The notes beneath the pieces are model-generated. The model searched no databases. It saw only the letters and a program-made list of their open reading frames with translations, and was not told the DNA's origin. This document shows positions 9,567-17,386 of a stretch of DNA of 41,872 nt, in pieces; position 1 is the stretch's first letter, and every line of letters begins with the position of its first letter. The stretch comes from Olsenella profusa F0195 (lineage in GTDB: Bacteria > Actinomycetota > Coriobacteriia > Coriobacteriales > Atopobiaceae). The stretch is taken from contig NZ_AWEZ01000056.1 in the NCBI RefSeq assembly GCF_000468755.1, positions 1 to 41,872 of the forward strand, read 5' to 3'. The position numbers were made by a program, and so were the translations under genes.

Positions 9567-9948
9567 GAATCTCATCCCCCTCTGTTCCATCAAGCGCATA
9601 GAGCACGATGCCCACGATGATGATGATGGCACCAGTCAACATGAGCGCTGTCACGCGCTCACCAAAGAACAGTGCCCCCCAAACGATGCCCCACACCACG
9701 GTGATGGCACGGTTGGCATATGCGAAGGTCAAGGGGAGGCGCTTGATTACCTGCTGCCAGGCAAGCGCATAGAATGCCAGAATGAGAAGCACTACACCGT
9801 AGAACATACAAAACGGCAGAGAGAGGAACTCCTGCCGCGAGGCAAGCTTGCTAGCCACACCCGAAAGCGAGAGCACCAGCAGCACACCATGCAGCAGGAG
9901 AAGCACCTTCGGTACGGCCTTGCGCCCGCCCGGGGCACCCTTTCCCAT
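9559..9948 (-). CDS. Half-size EamA/SMR-type membrane protein, partner flippase subunit
   Basis: 129 residues from the ATG at 9948, with AGGGAG 7 bases upstream; an in-frame ATG at 10023 lies inside the aminotransferase gene. Four membrane spans: VLLLLHGVLLVLSLSG, LPFCMFYGVVLLILAFYAL, FAYANRAITVVWGIVWGALFF and LMLTGAIIIIVGIVLYAL. FGERVTALMLTG near the end is the EamA signature region (FKEHVSRRKVLALALIIGG in the partner). The stop overlaps the start of the partner gene by 8 bases, and the start lies 13 bases after the aminotransferase stop. That tight packing with an aminosugar gene argues for lipid-linked-sugar flipping rather than drug export. Confidence 0.75.
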   Translation of the reverse strand: MGKGAPGGRKAVPKVLLLLHGVLLVLSLSGVASKLASRQEFLSLPFCMFYGVVLLILAFYALAWQQVIKRLPLTFAYANRAITVVWGIVWGALFFGERVTALMLTGAIIIIVGIVLYALDGTEGDEIHE

Positions 9949-9961
9949 ACCGTGCTCCCTA

Positions 9962-11092
9962 CTAGGCAAAATAACTCCTGATGGCATCGACAACCGTAGC
10001 GCGATCCTCCTTGGAAAGGCCATAGTACATGGGGAGACGTGTCAAACGGTTGCTCTCCCTGGTGGTGAACTCATCCATACCCGCAAAGCGCCCATAGTGC
10101 TTGCCTGCTGGAGAGCTATGGAGCGGGATGTAGTGAAACGTGGATTGCACGCCATGGTCCCGAAGGTAGGAGATGAACTCCGTACGCTGTTGGAGGTCTT
10201 CGAGCTTGACATAGAACATATGGGCGTTGTGCTCACATCCCTCAGGGATGAGGGGTAACTCCAGCTTGCCCCCTTCAGCCAATGGCTTGAGACCGTCCCA
10301 ATAGCTCCGCCACGTGGCCAGCCGATCCCGATTGATTGCCTCTGCCACCTCAAGCTGGCCCCACAGATACGCGGCATTGATGTCGCTTGGAAGATAGGAG
10401 GAGCCGTAATCCACCCATGTGTACTTGTCTACCTGACCGCGCAGAAAGCGCGAACGGTTGGTACCCTTCTCACGGATGATCTCAGCTCGCTCAACACATG
10501 ACGTGTCATTCACCAGGATGGCACCACCCTCGCCCATGGAGTAATTCTTGGTCTCATGGAACGAGTAGCAACCAAAATCGCCAATGGTCCCTAGGGCCTT
10601 GCCCTTGTAGGTGCTCATGACCCCCTGAGCGGCATCCTCGACCACCTTGAGGTCGTAATGATGAGCGATGTCCATGATCGTATCCATCTCGCAAGCCACA
10701 CCCGCATAGTGCACGACAACGATGGCGCGCGTGCGAGCGGTGATGGCTGCCTCGATCTTGGACTCGTCGATGTTCATGGTATCTGGACGGATGTCCACAA
10801 ACACGAGCTTGGCCCCTACAAGCACAAAGGCAGTCGCTGTAGAGGAGAAGGTAAAGCTCGGGAGAATGACCTCATCGCCCGGGTTGATGCCACACAGGAT
10901 GGCCGCCATCTCGAGTGCCGTGGTACCACTCGTCGTGAGAAGAGACTTCCTAGCGTTGAAATGCTCTTCGATCCATGCATCGCAGCGCTGGGTGAAGGGA
11001 CCATCCCCACAGATCTTATGGTTGTCCTCAACGGCTTCGCGGACATATGTCATCTCGGTGCCGACCAGTGGTGGGACATTGAAGTTGATCAT
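9962..11092 (-). CDS. wecE: WecE/RffA-type dTDP-4-dehydro-6-deoxyglucose aminotransferase
   Basis: 376 residues from the ATG at 11092, the same length as E. coli WecE; an ATG at 11134 would add 14 residues. PLP-dependent DegT/DnrJ/EryC1/StrS fold: TTSGTTALEM at 53-62, HYAGVACEMD near 128-137, the cofactor-contacting VED (D153), and the Schiff-base lysine K182 in SFHETKNYSMGEGG. Long WecE-specific stretches are kept, such as REKGTNRSRFLRGQVDKYTW and SSYLPSDINAAYLWGQLE. WecE converts dTDP-4-dehydro-6-deoxy-D-glucose with glutamate to dTDP-4-amino-4,6-dideoxy-D-galactose. It is the first gene of the minus-strand run and is followed by two flippase-like genes. No RmlA or RmlB is in the window, so the substrate must be made elsewhere. 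Confidence 0.9.
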   Translation of the reverse strand: MINFNVPPLVGTEMTYVREAVEDNHKICGDGPFTQRCDAWIEEHFNARKSLLTTSGTTALEMAAILCGINPGDEVILPSFTFSSTATAFVLVGAKLVFVDIRPDTMNIDESKIEAAITARTRAIVVVHYAGVACEMDTIMDIAHHYDLKVVEDAAQGVMSTYKGKALGTIGDFGCYSFHETKNYSMGEGGAILVNDTSCVERAEIIREKGTNRSRFLRGQVDKYTWVDYGSSYLPSDINAAYLWGQLEVAEAINRDRLATWRSYWDGLKPLAEGGKLELPLIPEGCEHNAHMFYVKLEDLQQRTEFISYLRDHGVQSTFHYIPLHSSPAGKHYGRFAGMDEFTTRESNRLTRLPMYYGLSKEDRATVVDAIRSYFA

Positions 11093-11348
11093 GTGCAGTT
11101 CCCCTCTCAGCTCAGACACCGCCCTTGGCAGCATAGATGGTACAGCTTCGTACGAGCTTACTGTACTTTTGATAATGATTGCGCCTTTGCGTCAGAGGGA
11201 CACATGAGGTGACACCCCCGTCATCGATACAAGCCAGCCACATCGGTTGGGACAAGACTGCATGAGCCCCGCTTGCACGTTTAGATGGCTCATGCACAAA
11301 TCGGTGGTGCTCATTCTCGCCCAGAATGACCATACGAGGAGGTCTTGT
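11093..11348. other. Divergent intergenic region between the glycan run and the DUF6541-like gene
   Basis: About 256 gene-free bases that should carry back-to-back promoters. An A/T-rich patch at about 11160-11178 (TACTTTTGATAATGATTG) is the likeliest promoter core for the minus-strand run, but no good -35/-10 pair stands out. A small dyad ATTCT-5-AGAAT lies near 11312-11326. A very strong ribosome-binding site, GAGGAGGT, is at 11336-11343 on the plus strand. Confidence 0.4.
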
Positions 11349-11405
11349 ATGATGGGCATGCTCTGTACAGGAATGCACGATGTCCTCCTGCAGCATGGCC
11401 GTTAG
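11349..11405 (+). CDS. Possible 18-residue leader peptide
   Basis: Reads MMGMLCTGMHDVLLQHGR and stops 17 bases before the ATG of the large membrane-protein gene. GAGGAGGT lies 5 bases upstream of its ATG, the best-looking ribosome-binding site in this region, whereas the large gene has only AAAGG at a long distance. The peptide may therefore couple translation into the membrane-protein gene, or the site may be an accident. There is no run of one amino acid that would suggest classical attenuation. Confidence 0.3.
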   Translation: MMGMLCTGMHDVLLQHGR

Positions 11406-11422
11406 AAAGGCATGTCCTACCT

Positions 11423-13438
11423 ATGTGGTCACTCTTCATGCTTGCACTGCTTGTCACTCTTGCGCTCCTTGTTGTTCCGGGGTTCCTTGCGGCTCGCATA
11501 CTCCCTGTGGACAGCAAGACCGCCCTTCTTGCCGCACCACCTATTTCACTTGCCATCTATGTGGTCATGGGCCTTGTCTGTACGCATCTACACGTAGACG
11601 CCACCCCCTGGAACATGGCCGTCTTGCCCAGCGGCATACTCGCGCTTGGGCTCCTTATCAAATCGAGAAGCCACAAAGCCACGTCAGCAAGGAACGGCGA
11701 TGCCGGGAAAGGCTGGCTGGGCTTCCTGGGCGTTCTTGCCCTGTACCTCATCGTGGGCATCGCAATGGGAGCATTCTTCTTCCTGAGGCTGCTGCCCTCC
11801 CCCGATGTCGCGGCCCAGGCGTACGACGTCACGGCACATTATGGCTCCGTACGCTCGATGGTCGAATCGCATGTGCTCGACCCCTTCCACAGCACCCTCT
11901 ATGTACTGCAAGACCAAGCATTCGACGTCATGCCATCGCCAGGCGGCTTTTATCCCAGCGTATGGCATCTCGCGTGCGCTCTTGTGGTCATGACGACCGA
12001 TGCCACCGTTGGGTGTGCCATCAATGCCGTCAACTTTACCTTTGCCTTCATGGTCTTTCCCATGGGCATGCTCCTGCTCCTCAAAACCATCGCTCCCGAT
12101 AACACCAGGGCCATCGTCTTTGGGTCCATCGGTTGCCTGAGCATCTTCTCGTTCCCATGGATTCTGTTCGTCTGGGGCCCCCTATTCCCCAATATGGCAG
12201 GCTTCTGTCTGCTGCCTACTGGTGTTGCCCTCCTTGTCACGGCCACAAGAGCCAATCAACAGTTGCGGCAACGCCTGGGCCATAGTACGCTCTTCCTGAT
12301 GTCCTGTGTGGGCATTGCCACCTTGCATCCCAACATAGTATTCTCTCTCGGTCTCATGGCAGTCCCCTGGCTAGCGCATCGCATGTTGGAGCAGAGGAGC
12401 TATCGTAGCTTCGCAGGTACCATTCCAAGCCCCATCTGTACCCTGGCCTTCTTGTTGTTGTGCTGTGCGGCATGGTTCTTGGCATGGAGGCTTCCCCCCT
12501 TGCAAAGTACCGTCACCTACGTCTGGCCACCCTATGCCACGCCTAGACAAGAGCTCATCAACATTCTCGAACTCTCCTACACCAAGGGCCATTACTATGT
12601 CCTGCCTGCTCATATCGTTCCAGCAGCGCTCGTAGCCATTGGAGCGGTCCATTGCGCCCACACCAGAGAGCATCGCTGGCTCCTAGTGGCATACCTGCTT
12701 GCCGCGCTACTCGTAACGGTCACCGCTACGGCCACGGGTACCTTACGTAGCCTGCTGACGGGCTTTTGGTATACGGACGCCTTCCGCGTCTCCGCCATGG
12801 CCGCAATCGCCGCCATTCCTCTCCTGTGCCTTGGCGCAGCCAGCACGCTGGCATTCGCTGAAAGGCGCCTCTCGCGGAGGCGCCTCGATGAGAGGTCGTA
12901 TCTGGTACCTGCCGTGTGCGGCGTGGCGTATCTTGCCCTCAGCTTGTATCCTGGCATATCGCTGCCGGGCAATCGTCTCGTACAATCCCCCCTGGCAGCA
13001 TTCGCCCCACCTGTGCAGGAGTCGTATCTCCCCAATCCCTATGAGGGCTTCTTGGCCAAGGTCTCGGCAGCCACGGGAAACGACCTCATCATCAACGATC
13101 CCTATGATGGCAGCATTGACACTTATGGCCTGTATGGCATGAGGGTGTACTACCGCTATTTCGCTGGCTACGGCACTGAGAAGGAGACGCCTGAGAGCAT
13201 CCTTATCCGCACTCGTCTTGACCAGATTGCCTATGACCCTGATGTGCGCGCAGCGGTAGATGCCGTTGGTGCAAGATATGTCATGGCACTCGACGAGAGC
13301 GGCGCATATGGCTCATTCACGCGTTCCGCACGCATTCCAGGTGGATGGGACGGCATCAGGCGCATCACCGACAAGACGCCAGGATTCACCCTTATGCTCA
13401 TGGATGGACCCTGTCGTCTCTATCGGATAGATGACTGA
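11423..13438 (+). CDS. Large polytopic membrane protein, DUF6541-like
   Basis: 671 residues from the ATG at 11423; the frame is open 26 codons further up without membrane-protein character. The first 520 residues hold about a dozen hydrophobic segments, with the extracytoplasmic stretch AYDVTAHYGSVRSMVES and QDQAFDVMPSPGGFYPSVWHL near residues 130-180. A soluble C-terminal domain of roughly 150 residues follows (VSAATGNDLIINDPYDGSID, then YFAGYGTEKETPESI). This is the pattern of the actinobacterial DUF6541 family, which lies beside wall-polysaccharide genes and has the layout of GT-C glycosyltransferases. The family name is recalled, not searched. It diverges from the WecE-led run and converges with the phosphatase-superfamily gene. 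It could transfer a lipid-linked sugar outside the cell. Confidence 0.65.
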   Translation: MWSLFMLALLVTLALLVVPGFLAARILPVDSKTALLAAPPISLAIYVVMGLVCTHLHVDATPWNMAVLPSGILALGLLIKSRSHKATSARNGDAGKGWLGFLGVLALYLIVGIAMGAFFFLRLLPSPDVAAQAYDVTAHYGSVRSMVESHVLDPFHSTLYVLQDQAFDVMPSPGGFYPSVWHLACALVVMTTDATVGCAINAVNFTFAFMVFPMGMLLLLKTIAPDNTRAIVFGSIGCLSIFSFPWILFVWGPLFPNMAGFCLLPTGVALLVTATRANQQLRQRLGHSTLFLMSCVGIATLHPNIVFSLGLMAVPWLAHRMLEQRSYRSFAGTIPSPICTLAFLLLCCAAWFLAWRLPPLQSTVTYVWPPYATPRQELINILELSYTKGHYYVLPAHIVPAALVAIGAVHCAHTREHRWLLVAYLLAALLVTVTATATGTLRSLLTGFWYTDAFRVSAMAAIAAIPLLCLGAASTLAFAERRLSRRRLDERSYLVPAVCGVAYLALSLYPGISLPGNRLVQSPLAAFAPPVQESYLPNPYEGFLAKVSAATGNDLIINDPYDGSIDTYGLYGMRVYYRYFAGYGTEKETPESILIRTRLDQIAYDPDVRAAVDAVGARYVMALDESGAYGSFTRSARIPGGWDGIRRITDKTPGFTLMLMDGPCRLYRIDD

Positions 13439-13489
13439 TATGCCTAGGCTCATCCATGGAGCCGTCTCTGGGCGGCGCGCGGTCGGTTG

Positions 13490-15682
13490 TTAGGTGGCCT
13501 GCCCGCCAGGATCCGGCACCTCACGCCAGTTGCCCATGACGCGCATGTCAGTATGCACTGCAAACCATACGCCTGGCAGGAAGGTCGTCCCGTTGTTGGC
13601 GCTGATGTCCCAGTCCCATGAAGCCAGGATGTACTGGTCGTGTGCATATTTCTCTGCATTAGAGATGGGCTTACCGGTAAAGGGGTTGGTGGGGTTGGAA
13701 ATCACACCCCGCGTAGCCATCGTCGGAACGTCTGACTGCGTCATGAAGCCTTCGTCTGTCGTGAACTCCGTGGCATCGAAGTCCTTCTCCATAAGCAGGG
13801 GAGCATAGAATTCCGTATCGTAGAGGCCATTGTTTCCCGGCAGAATGCGACTGGCGAGCTGATGCAGCGGACGACCATGATCGGAGCAGATGATAATGCG
13901 CGTATTGTCATACACGCCCTGTTCGCGCAGGTAGTCCAGCCAACGGCCAACTTGCATGAGCGCAGCCATGTTTGCCTGATAGTGCATGTACTGATCGCTG
14001 TTCTCACAGATGAGCTGCTCCCCATTCACGGTAAAGCGACCATGGTGTTGTGCCTCATATGCAGTGTTGTCCACATGCTGTGTCGGCGTGTAGGAGGGTT
14101 CCTGCAGAATCATGGGGTCGTGCGTGGCATCGTTCGCCATCATCAGGAACGAGCCGGTAATGGAATCGTCTATGCGTGTCATCGATGTCAGGTGGTTGAG
14201 CGCATAGTACGACTGTAGGAACGCATCCGTCCCGCCGTCTGCGGTCAATGCGTCATCGGACACCGTCTGGCCAGATGCTGTCGACACGTTAAGAGGTATG
14301 CCCGTCCCCGAAGCGTCACCGTCACCATACGTGTACGTAACGCCAGACGCGTACAAGGGCTGACGACACGGCAGCGGACAGACGCGCGCGACGGCCAGAT
14401 AGAACAGGTCACAGCTGATGCCCGTTATCTGTTGGCTGTCTGACGCCATGCCCGTAAAGTACCCCATGGTGTTATAGGTGTGGACATTGGGGTAGGGGTC
14501 ATAGATGGAGAGGTCAGGTTCCCACTGGTAGCCCGCATACGGAGGGTCGCATACCGTCACGTCATAGCCACCCTGGTCAAAGATGGCCGGCATCACCGTA
14601 AGTGCCTCGTCGTGCTTGTCCTGAAGCCTCTCGGTGCTACGCTTGTTCATCTCCACAGGCGTGTACTCATAGCCACCAAAGAGCGCTGGTACACCAAAAT
14701 TGGTGAAGCCGCCGAATGACATCGTGTTGGGATAGTACGTAAAGCCAGCAAACTGTTCTTTGAGCTCGGGCTTCTCGTTCATGATATAGGGAATGTACTC
14801 GCTCATTCCGCGATCGAGCATGAGGACCACTACGTTTTGACCCGTCTTGCTCAACGTGAACTGAGGCTGCTCGGTTTTCTGCGCAGCGACTTCGTCTTCC
14901 GCGGCTGCCAACTTGTCGGGAAGGGCAGTTGCATGCAGGATTGTTGATCCTGCCATAGCAGTGGTAGCCACAGTAAGGATACCGAGCGTAATCCGCGGGA
15001 ACCGGCGACTCAGGAACCCTGACACTACACAAGTGGCCAACACCGCAGCAATGTTGGCGACAATGAGCGTGAGATCCATGGCTGGCGTGAAGTCTGAGGC
15101 ATATAGCATCGAAACGGCTTCACCATTGGTACCAAAGAATCGATAGTCGATGATGGCAACGCAGGCAAGCGCCACCAGCATGACTTCCAAGAGACATCTA
15201 TGCCGCCTGCCAGGAAGTGCATAAAGGATGATGGGCCACAGCAGGAACGTGCCAAGCGCAAGACACAGGGGGCGTTCGACAAGCGCGAGTATCTGTGATG
15301 AGTCTGTGGCACTGCCAACGAACTTGACTGCTTGAGGCATGACCTCGATAAGGCCCACGGGTATGACCACGCCAGTCAACACCACGAGCACAAGGCAGCT
15401 CGCCAAGAAGATGACCCGGGATAGAGGACGACTTCCGCGATCGTGAGCTGGAGGCGTAGCATCTCTCTTCTTTGCTTGCACCTTCCTGATGGAGTCACCC
15501 GAATGCAGTACCCCCATCCTATGGAAGGTTCCCATGACCACCATTACCGCGATGGCCATACCAAGTACGAAGCAAAGAGCGATGGGGCTATGGATCAGTC
15601 GATTGAGGAGCGTTACACAGAGCACAAACGCCATTCGCAGTGGCTCAACGATTATGGCAAATGACACGTCAAGCAGACTCAT
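13490..15682 (-). CDS. Membrane-anchored alkaline phosphatase/sulfatase-superfamily enzyme
   Basis: 730 residues. Six to seven hydrophobic segments lie in the first 250 residues, then an extracytoplasmic catalytic domain. Family residues are visible: the metal-binding D290 in VVVLMLDRG, a probable nucleophile T327 in GGFTNFGVPALFGG (as the Thr of LtaS-type TN...PALF), and the metal-binding DHG at 601-603. Relatives include LtaS-type phosphoglycerol transferases, phosphoethanolamine transferases and sulfatases. The context suggests decoration of a surface glycan or teichoic-type polymer. The start at 15682 has only a distant AGAAGGG. The upstream stretch is gene debris, so the N-terminus may have been altered. 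It converges with the DUF6541-like gene 51 bases away. Confidence 0.75.
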   Translation of the reverse strand: MSLLDVSFAIIVEPLRMAFVLCVTLLNRLIHSPIALCFVLGMAIAVMVVMGTFHRMGVLHSGDSIRKVQAKKRDATPPAHDRGSRPLSRVIFLASCLVLVVLTGVVIPVGLIEVMPQAVKFVGSATDSSQILALVERPLCLALGTFLLWPIILYALPGRRHRCLLEVMLVALACVAIIDYRFFGTNGEAVSMLYASDFTPAMDLTLIVANIAAVLATCVVSGFLSRRFPRITLGILTVATTAMAGSTILHATALPDKLAAAEDEVAAQKTEQPQFTLSKTGQNVVVLMLDRGMSEYIPYIMNEKPELKEQFAGFTYYPNTMSFGGFTNFGVPALFGGYEYTPVEMNKRSTERLQDKHDEALTVMPAIFDQGGYDVTVCDPPYAGYQWEPDLSIYDPYPNVHTYNTMGYFTGMASDSQQITGISCDLFYLAVARVCPLPCRQPLYASGVTYTYGDGDASGTGIPLNVSTASGQTVSDDALTADGGTDAFLQSYYALNHLTSMTRIDDSITGSFLMMANDATHDPMILQEPSYTPTQHVDNTAYEAQHHGRFTVNGEQLICENSDQYMHYQANMAALMQVGRWLDYLREQGVYDNTRIIICSDHGRPLHQLASRILPGNNGLYDTEFYAPLLMEKDFDATEFTTDEGFMTQSDVPTMATRGVISNPTNPFTGKPISNAEKYAHDQYILASWDWDISANNGTTFLPGVWFAVHTDMRVMGNWREVPDPGGQAT

Positions 15683-15786
15683 GGAGTGGCAGCCCTTCTA
15701 CCATCGGGAACACAGTCTCGGTAGCACAATCACGCTTCAGGATAGCACCGTGTGCCATAGGGACATGCCCCACATCGCTGCCCTGA

Positions 15787-15858
15787 GACGCCACGTCCCA
15801 GATGAGCCTCATCGTGAACGACATCTTCGAGCAGCGCATGGCCAAGCACAACCTGTAG
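15787..15858 (+). pseudogene. Orphan C-terminal tail of a lost plus-strand gene
   Basis: Reads DATSQMSLIVNDIFEQ then RMAKHNL and a stop, with a TGA immediately upstream in frame, so no complete gene is possible. It looks like a true protein end because the stop is followed 13 bases later by a perfect 11-bp terminator-type hairpin. The protein it came from is not recognised. Confidence 0.3.
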
Positions 15859-15871
15859 GACAGGACCGCAT

Positions 15872-15910
15872 GCGAAGGGCCCCGGCCAGAGCGGGCAGGG
15901 GGCCCTTCGC
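15872..15910. terminator. Strong hairpin, probable bidirectional terminator
   Basis: Perfect 11-bp inverted repeat: GCGAAGGGCCC at 15872-15882 pairs with GGGCCCTTCGC at 15900-15910 across a 17-base loop. It lies between the orphan plus-strand tail and the minus-strand monooxygenase relic. No long T-run follows on either side, as is common in high-GC genomes. Confidence 0.7.
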
Positions 15911-15920
15911 GTCACGTGCC

Positions 15921-16117
15921 CTACTGCCTCAGGAAGCCCTGGTCCTTGGCGGGGACGCCCACCTCGTCCGAGACGTGGCGCTTGGCACGCATGTGCAGAT
16001 CGTGCTTGTCACGCAGCCTGGCAATCGCCTCCATCGCCGGCGAGGCGTGGTGGCGGTCAATGGCCTCCTAGCCGTGCCATCTGCGCCCCTGTAGTACAGG
16101 CTCATCGTGATGGCCAT
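15921..16117 (-). pseudogene. Relic of a putative quinol monooxygenase (ABM-domain) gene
   Basis: The N-terminus MAITMSLYYRGADGTAR is intact from the ATG at 16117. After a shift into another frame the sequence continues AIDRHHASPAMEAIARLRDK, then HDLHMRAKRHVSDEVGVPAK, and ends DQGFLRQ-stop. Both halves match the ends of small antibiotic-biosynthesis-monooxygenase-domain proteins of about 110 residues (MAIT..LYYTG..G.AR... and ...AIDAHHASPMM..IA.LR.KYDLHM...RYVSDE). The middle 45-50 residues, which hold the core of the fold, are missing, and the deletion leaves the halves out of frame. It lies just downstream of the Tat phosphoesterase gene and was probably cotranscribed with it. The family assignment is from memory but the match is long. 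Confidence 0.7.
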
Positions 16118-16154
16118 GCGTCATCCCCCGTCTCATCGCCCGAAGCGTCTGACA

Positions 16155-17228
16155 TTACGCAAACTGGTAGGTCGCGCCACCCAAGTCGTCCTCGAAGGAA
16201 CGCGTCAGGAAGTTGCGCAGGCGGAAGCGGATGCAGGACTCCCACACCGTCATCTCCCAGCCCAGGGAACCGTACGTGCTGATGTCGGCCGCCCCCGTGG
16301 TGTCGTCGTCGACGTTGTCGATGCAGTAGGCGGTCGAGCCGGTGCCCACATAGAGCGGTCCCTCTCCCTCAAGCTGCAGTGTGTCGGGCAACGCATGCGT
16401 ATGGCCCGAGAGGAAGACCACGTTGTCGTAGGCAGCGATGTGCTTGTGCAGGTTATCGTTGTCCTCGTCGGAAAGCGAGTCCGTGTGACCGAAGTCACCG
16501 GGCTCCGTGTTGCGTACCGTATCGTGCAGGGGCTCATGCAGAAGCACGAGCGAGACCTTCCCCGCGTCCCTGTCGGCATGCACCAGGCTCTCCAGCCAGC
16601 GAATCTGACCGCCCGACACGGAGAAGTTGTTCCAACTTCCCTTTGGGTAGCGGTCGGGACCCATCATGATGAGGTGGACGCCGCTGACCGTGCGGTCGTA
16701 GTAGGGATCGGGCTGATCCGCGATGCCCACCTGATCCCTGAAACGATCCGTGAGGTTGGAGACCGCCTCCTCGCTCTCGTTGGAGTCGTATTGGTCATGG
16801 TTGCCAATCACCAGCACGAAGTGGTCGGGATACGAGAAGCCCGCGGCCTCGGCCAACTCGGCGAACTTCTGATACTCCGTGAGCTCGCCGTTGTTGGTGA
16901 TGTCTCCATTGACGATGATGGAGGCGTTCTCGGGACAGAACTGGGAGATGTCCTCGAACGTGTTTTGCAGACGGTCGACATAGCCCTGTCTGTCGAGGTC
17001 GACGTGCGTGTCGCTGATGACCACGAACTTTGCCAGCGCCTCGGAGTCGTCTGGTGGGTTGTCGATCTTCTTGGCCTGGTTGAGGGGGCCGTTGTAGCGG
17101 GGGTATCCCCTCCTCTGCCACGGGAGGCCAGGGGACACGTCGCATCCCGCAAGCGCAGCCGCAGCAAGCGAGCCAACCGTGACCCCCGAGATCTTGATGA
17201 ACTTCCTACGATTCATGTCGTGTCCCAT
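16155..17228 (-). CDS. Tat-exported lipoprotein, calcineurin-like metallophosphoesterase
   Basis: 357 residues from the ATG at 17228 (GGAGG 5 bases upstream). The N-terminus carries a Tat motif (RRKFIK, residues 7-12), a hydrophobic stretch, and a lipobox LAGC at 26-29, so the mature protein is anchored outside the membrane at Cys29. Metallophosphoesterase motifs in order: D73-x-H75 (ISDTHVD), NGD at 107-109, GNHD at 142-145, LLHEPLHD and GHTH further on. Together these build the two-metal site. The substrate could be a nucleotide, phosphodiester or wall phosphate. It diverges from the aldo/keto reductase. Tat export fits a protein that folds with its metals in the cytoplasm. Confidence 0.88.
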   Translation of the reverse strand: MGHDMNRRKFIKISGVTVGSLAAAALAGCDVSPGLPWQRRGYPRYNGPLNQAKKIDNPPDDSEALAKFVVISDTHVDLDRQGYVDRLQNTFEDISQFCPENASIIVNGDITNNGELTEYQKFAELAEAAGFSYPDHFVLVIGNHDQYDSNESEEAVSNLTDRFRDQVGIADQPDPYYDRTVSGVHLIMMGPDRYPKGSWNNFSVSGGQIRWLESLVHADRDAGKVSLVLLHEPLHDTVRNTEPGDFGHTDSLSDEDNDNLHKHIAAYDNVVFLSGHTHALPDTLQLEGEGPLYVGTGSTAYCIDNVDDDTTGAADISTYGSLGWEMTVWESCIRFRLRNFLTRSFEDDLGGATYQFA

Positions 17229-17322
17229 CTCACCCTCCCATTCATGCCTTGGCGCCAGCAAATGTGCAGTTGAGCCCAGGTTTTGGAGATTATAGCGAAC
17301 GAATGGCCCCCGGGACGCTGGG

Positions 17323-17351
17323 TTGGACCACTCATAGCCGTTACGTATACT
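17323..17351 (+). promoter_or_regulatory. Sigma-70-type promoter of the aldo/keto reductase
   Basis: TTGGAC at 17323-17328 and TATACT at 17346-17351 with an exact 17-base spacer. Transcription would start near 17358, leaving a leader of about 30 bases that contains AGGAGGG at 17368-17374. Confidence 0.65.
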
Positions 17352-17386
17352 TGTCTCAAAACTCATGAGGAGGGTGGTATACGGTC

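Noticed and set aside
13439-13489. A mirrored repeat element or strong terminator between the DUF6541-like and phosphatase genes
   Set aside because: The only pairing is GGCTC with GAGCC across seven bases, and no GTGCGAG or GTGGGTGC word is present.
15802-15858. MSLIVNDIFE as part of a histone-fold protein
   Set aside because: The resemblance to the VNDIFE stretch of histone H2B covers about six residues, the upstream frame is closed by a stop, and nothing else of the fold is present.
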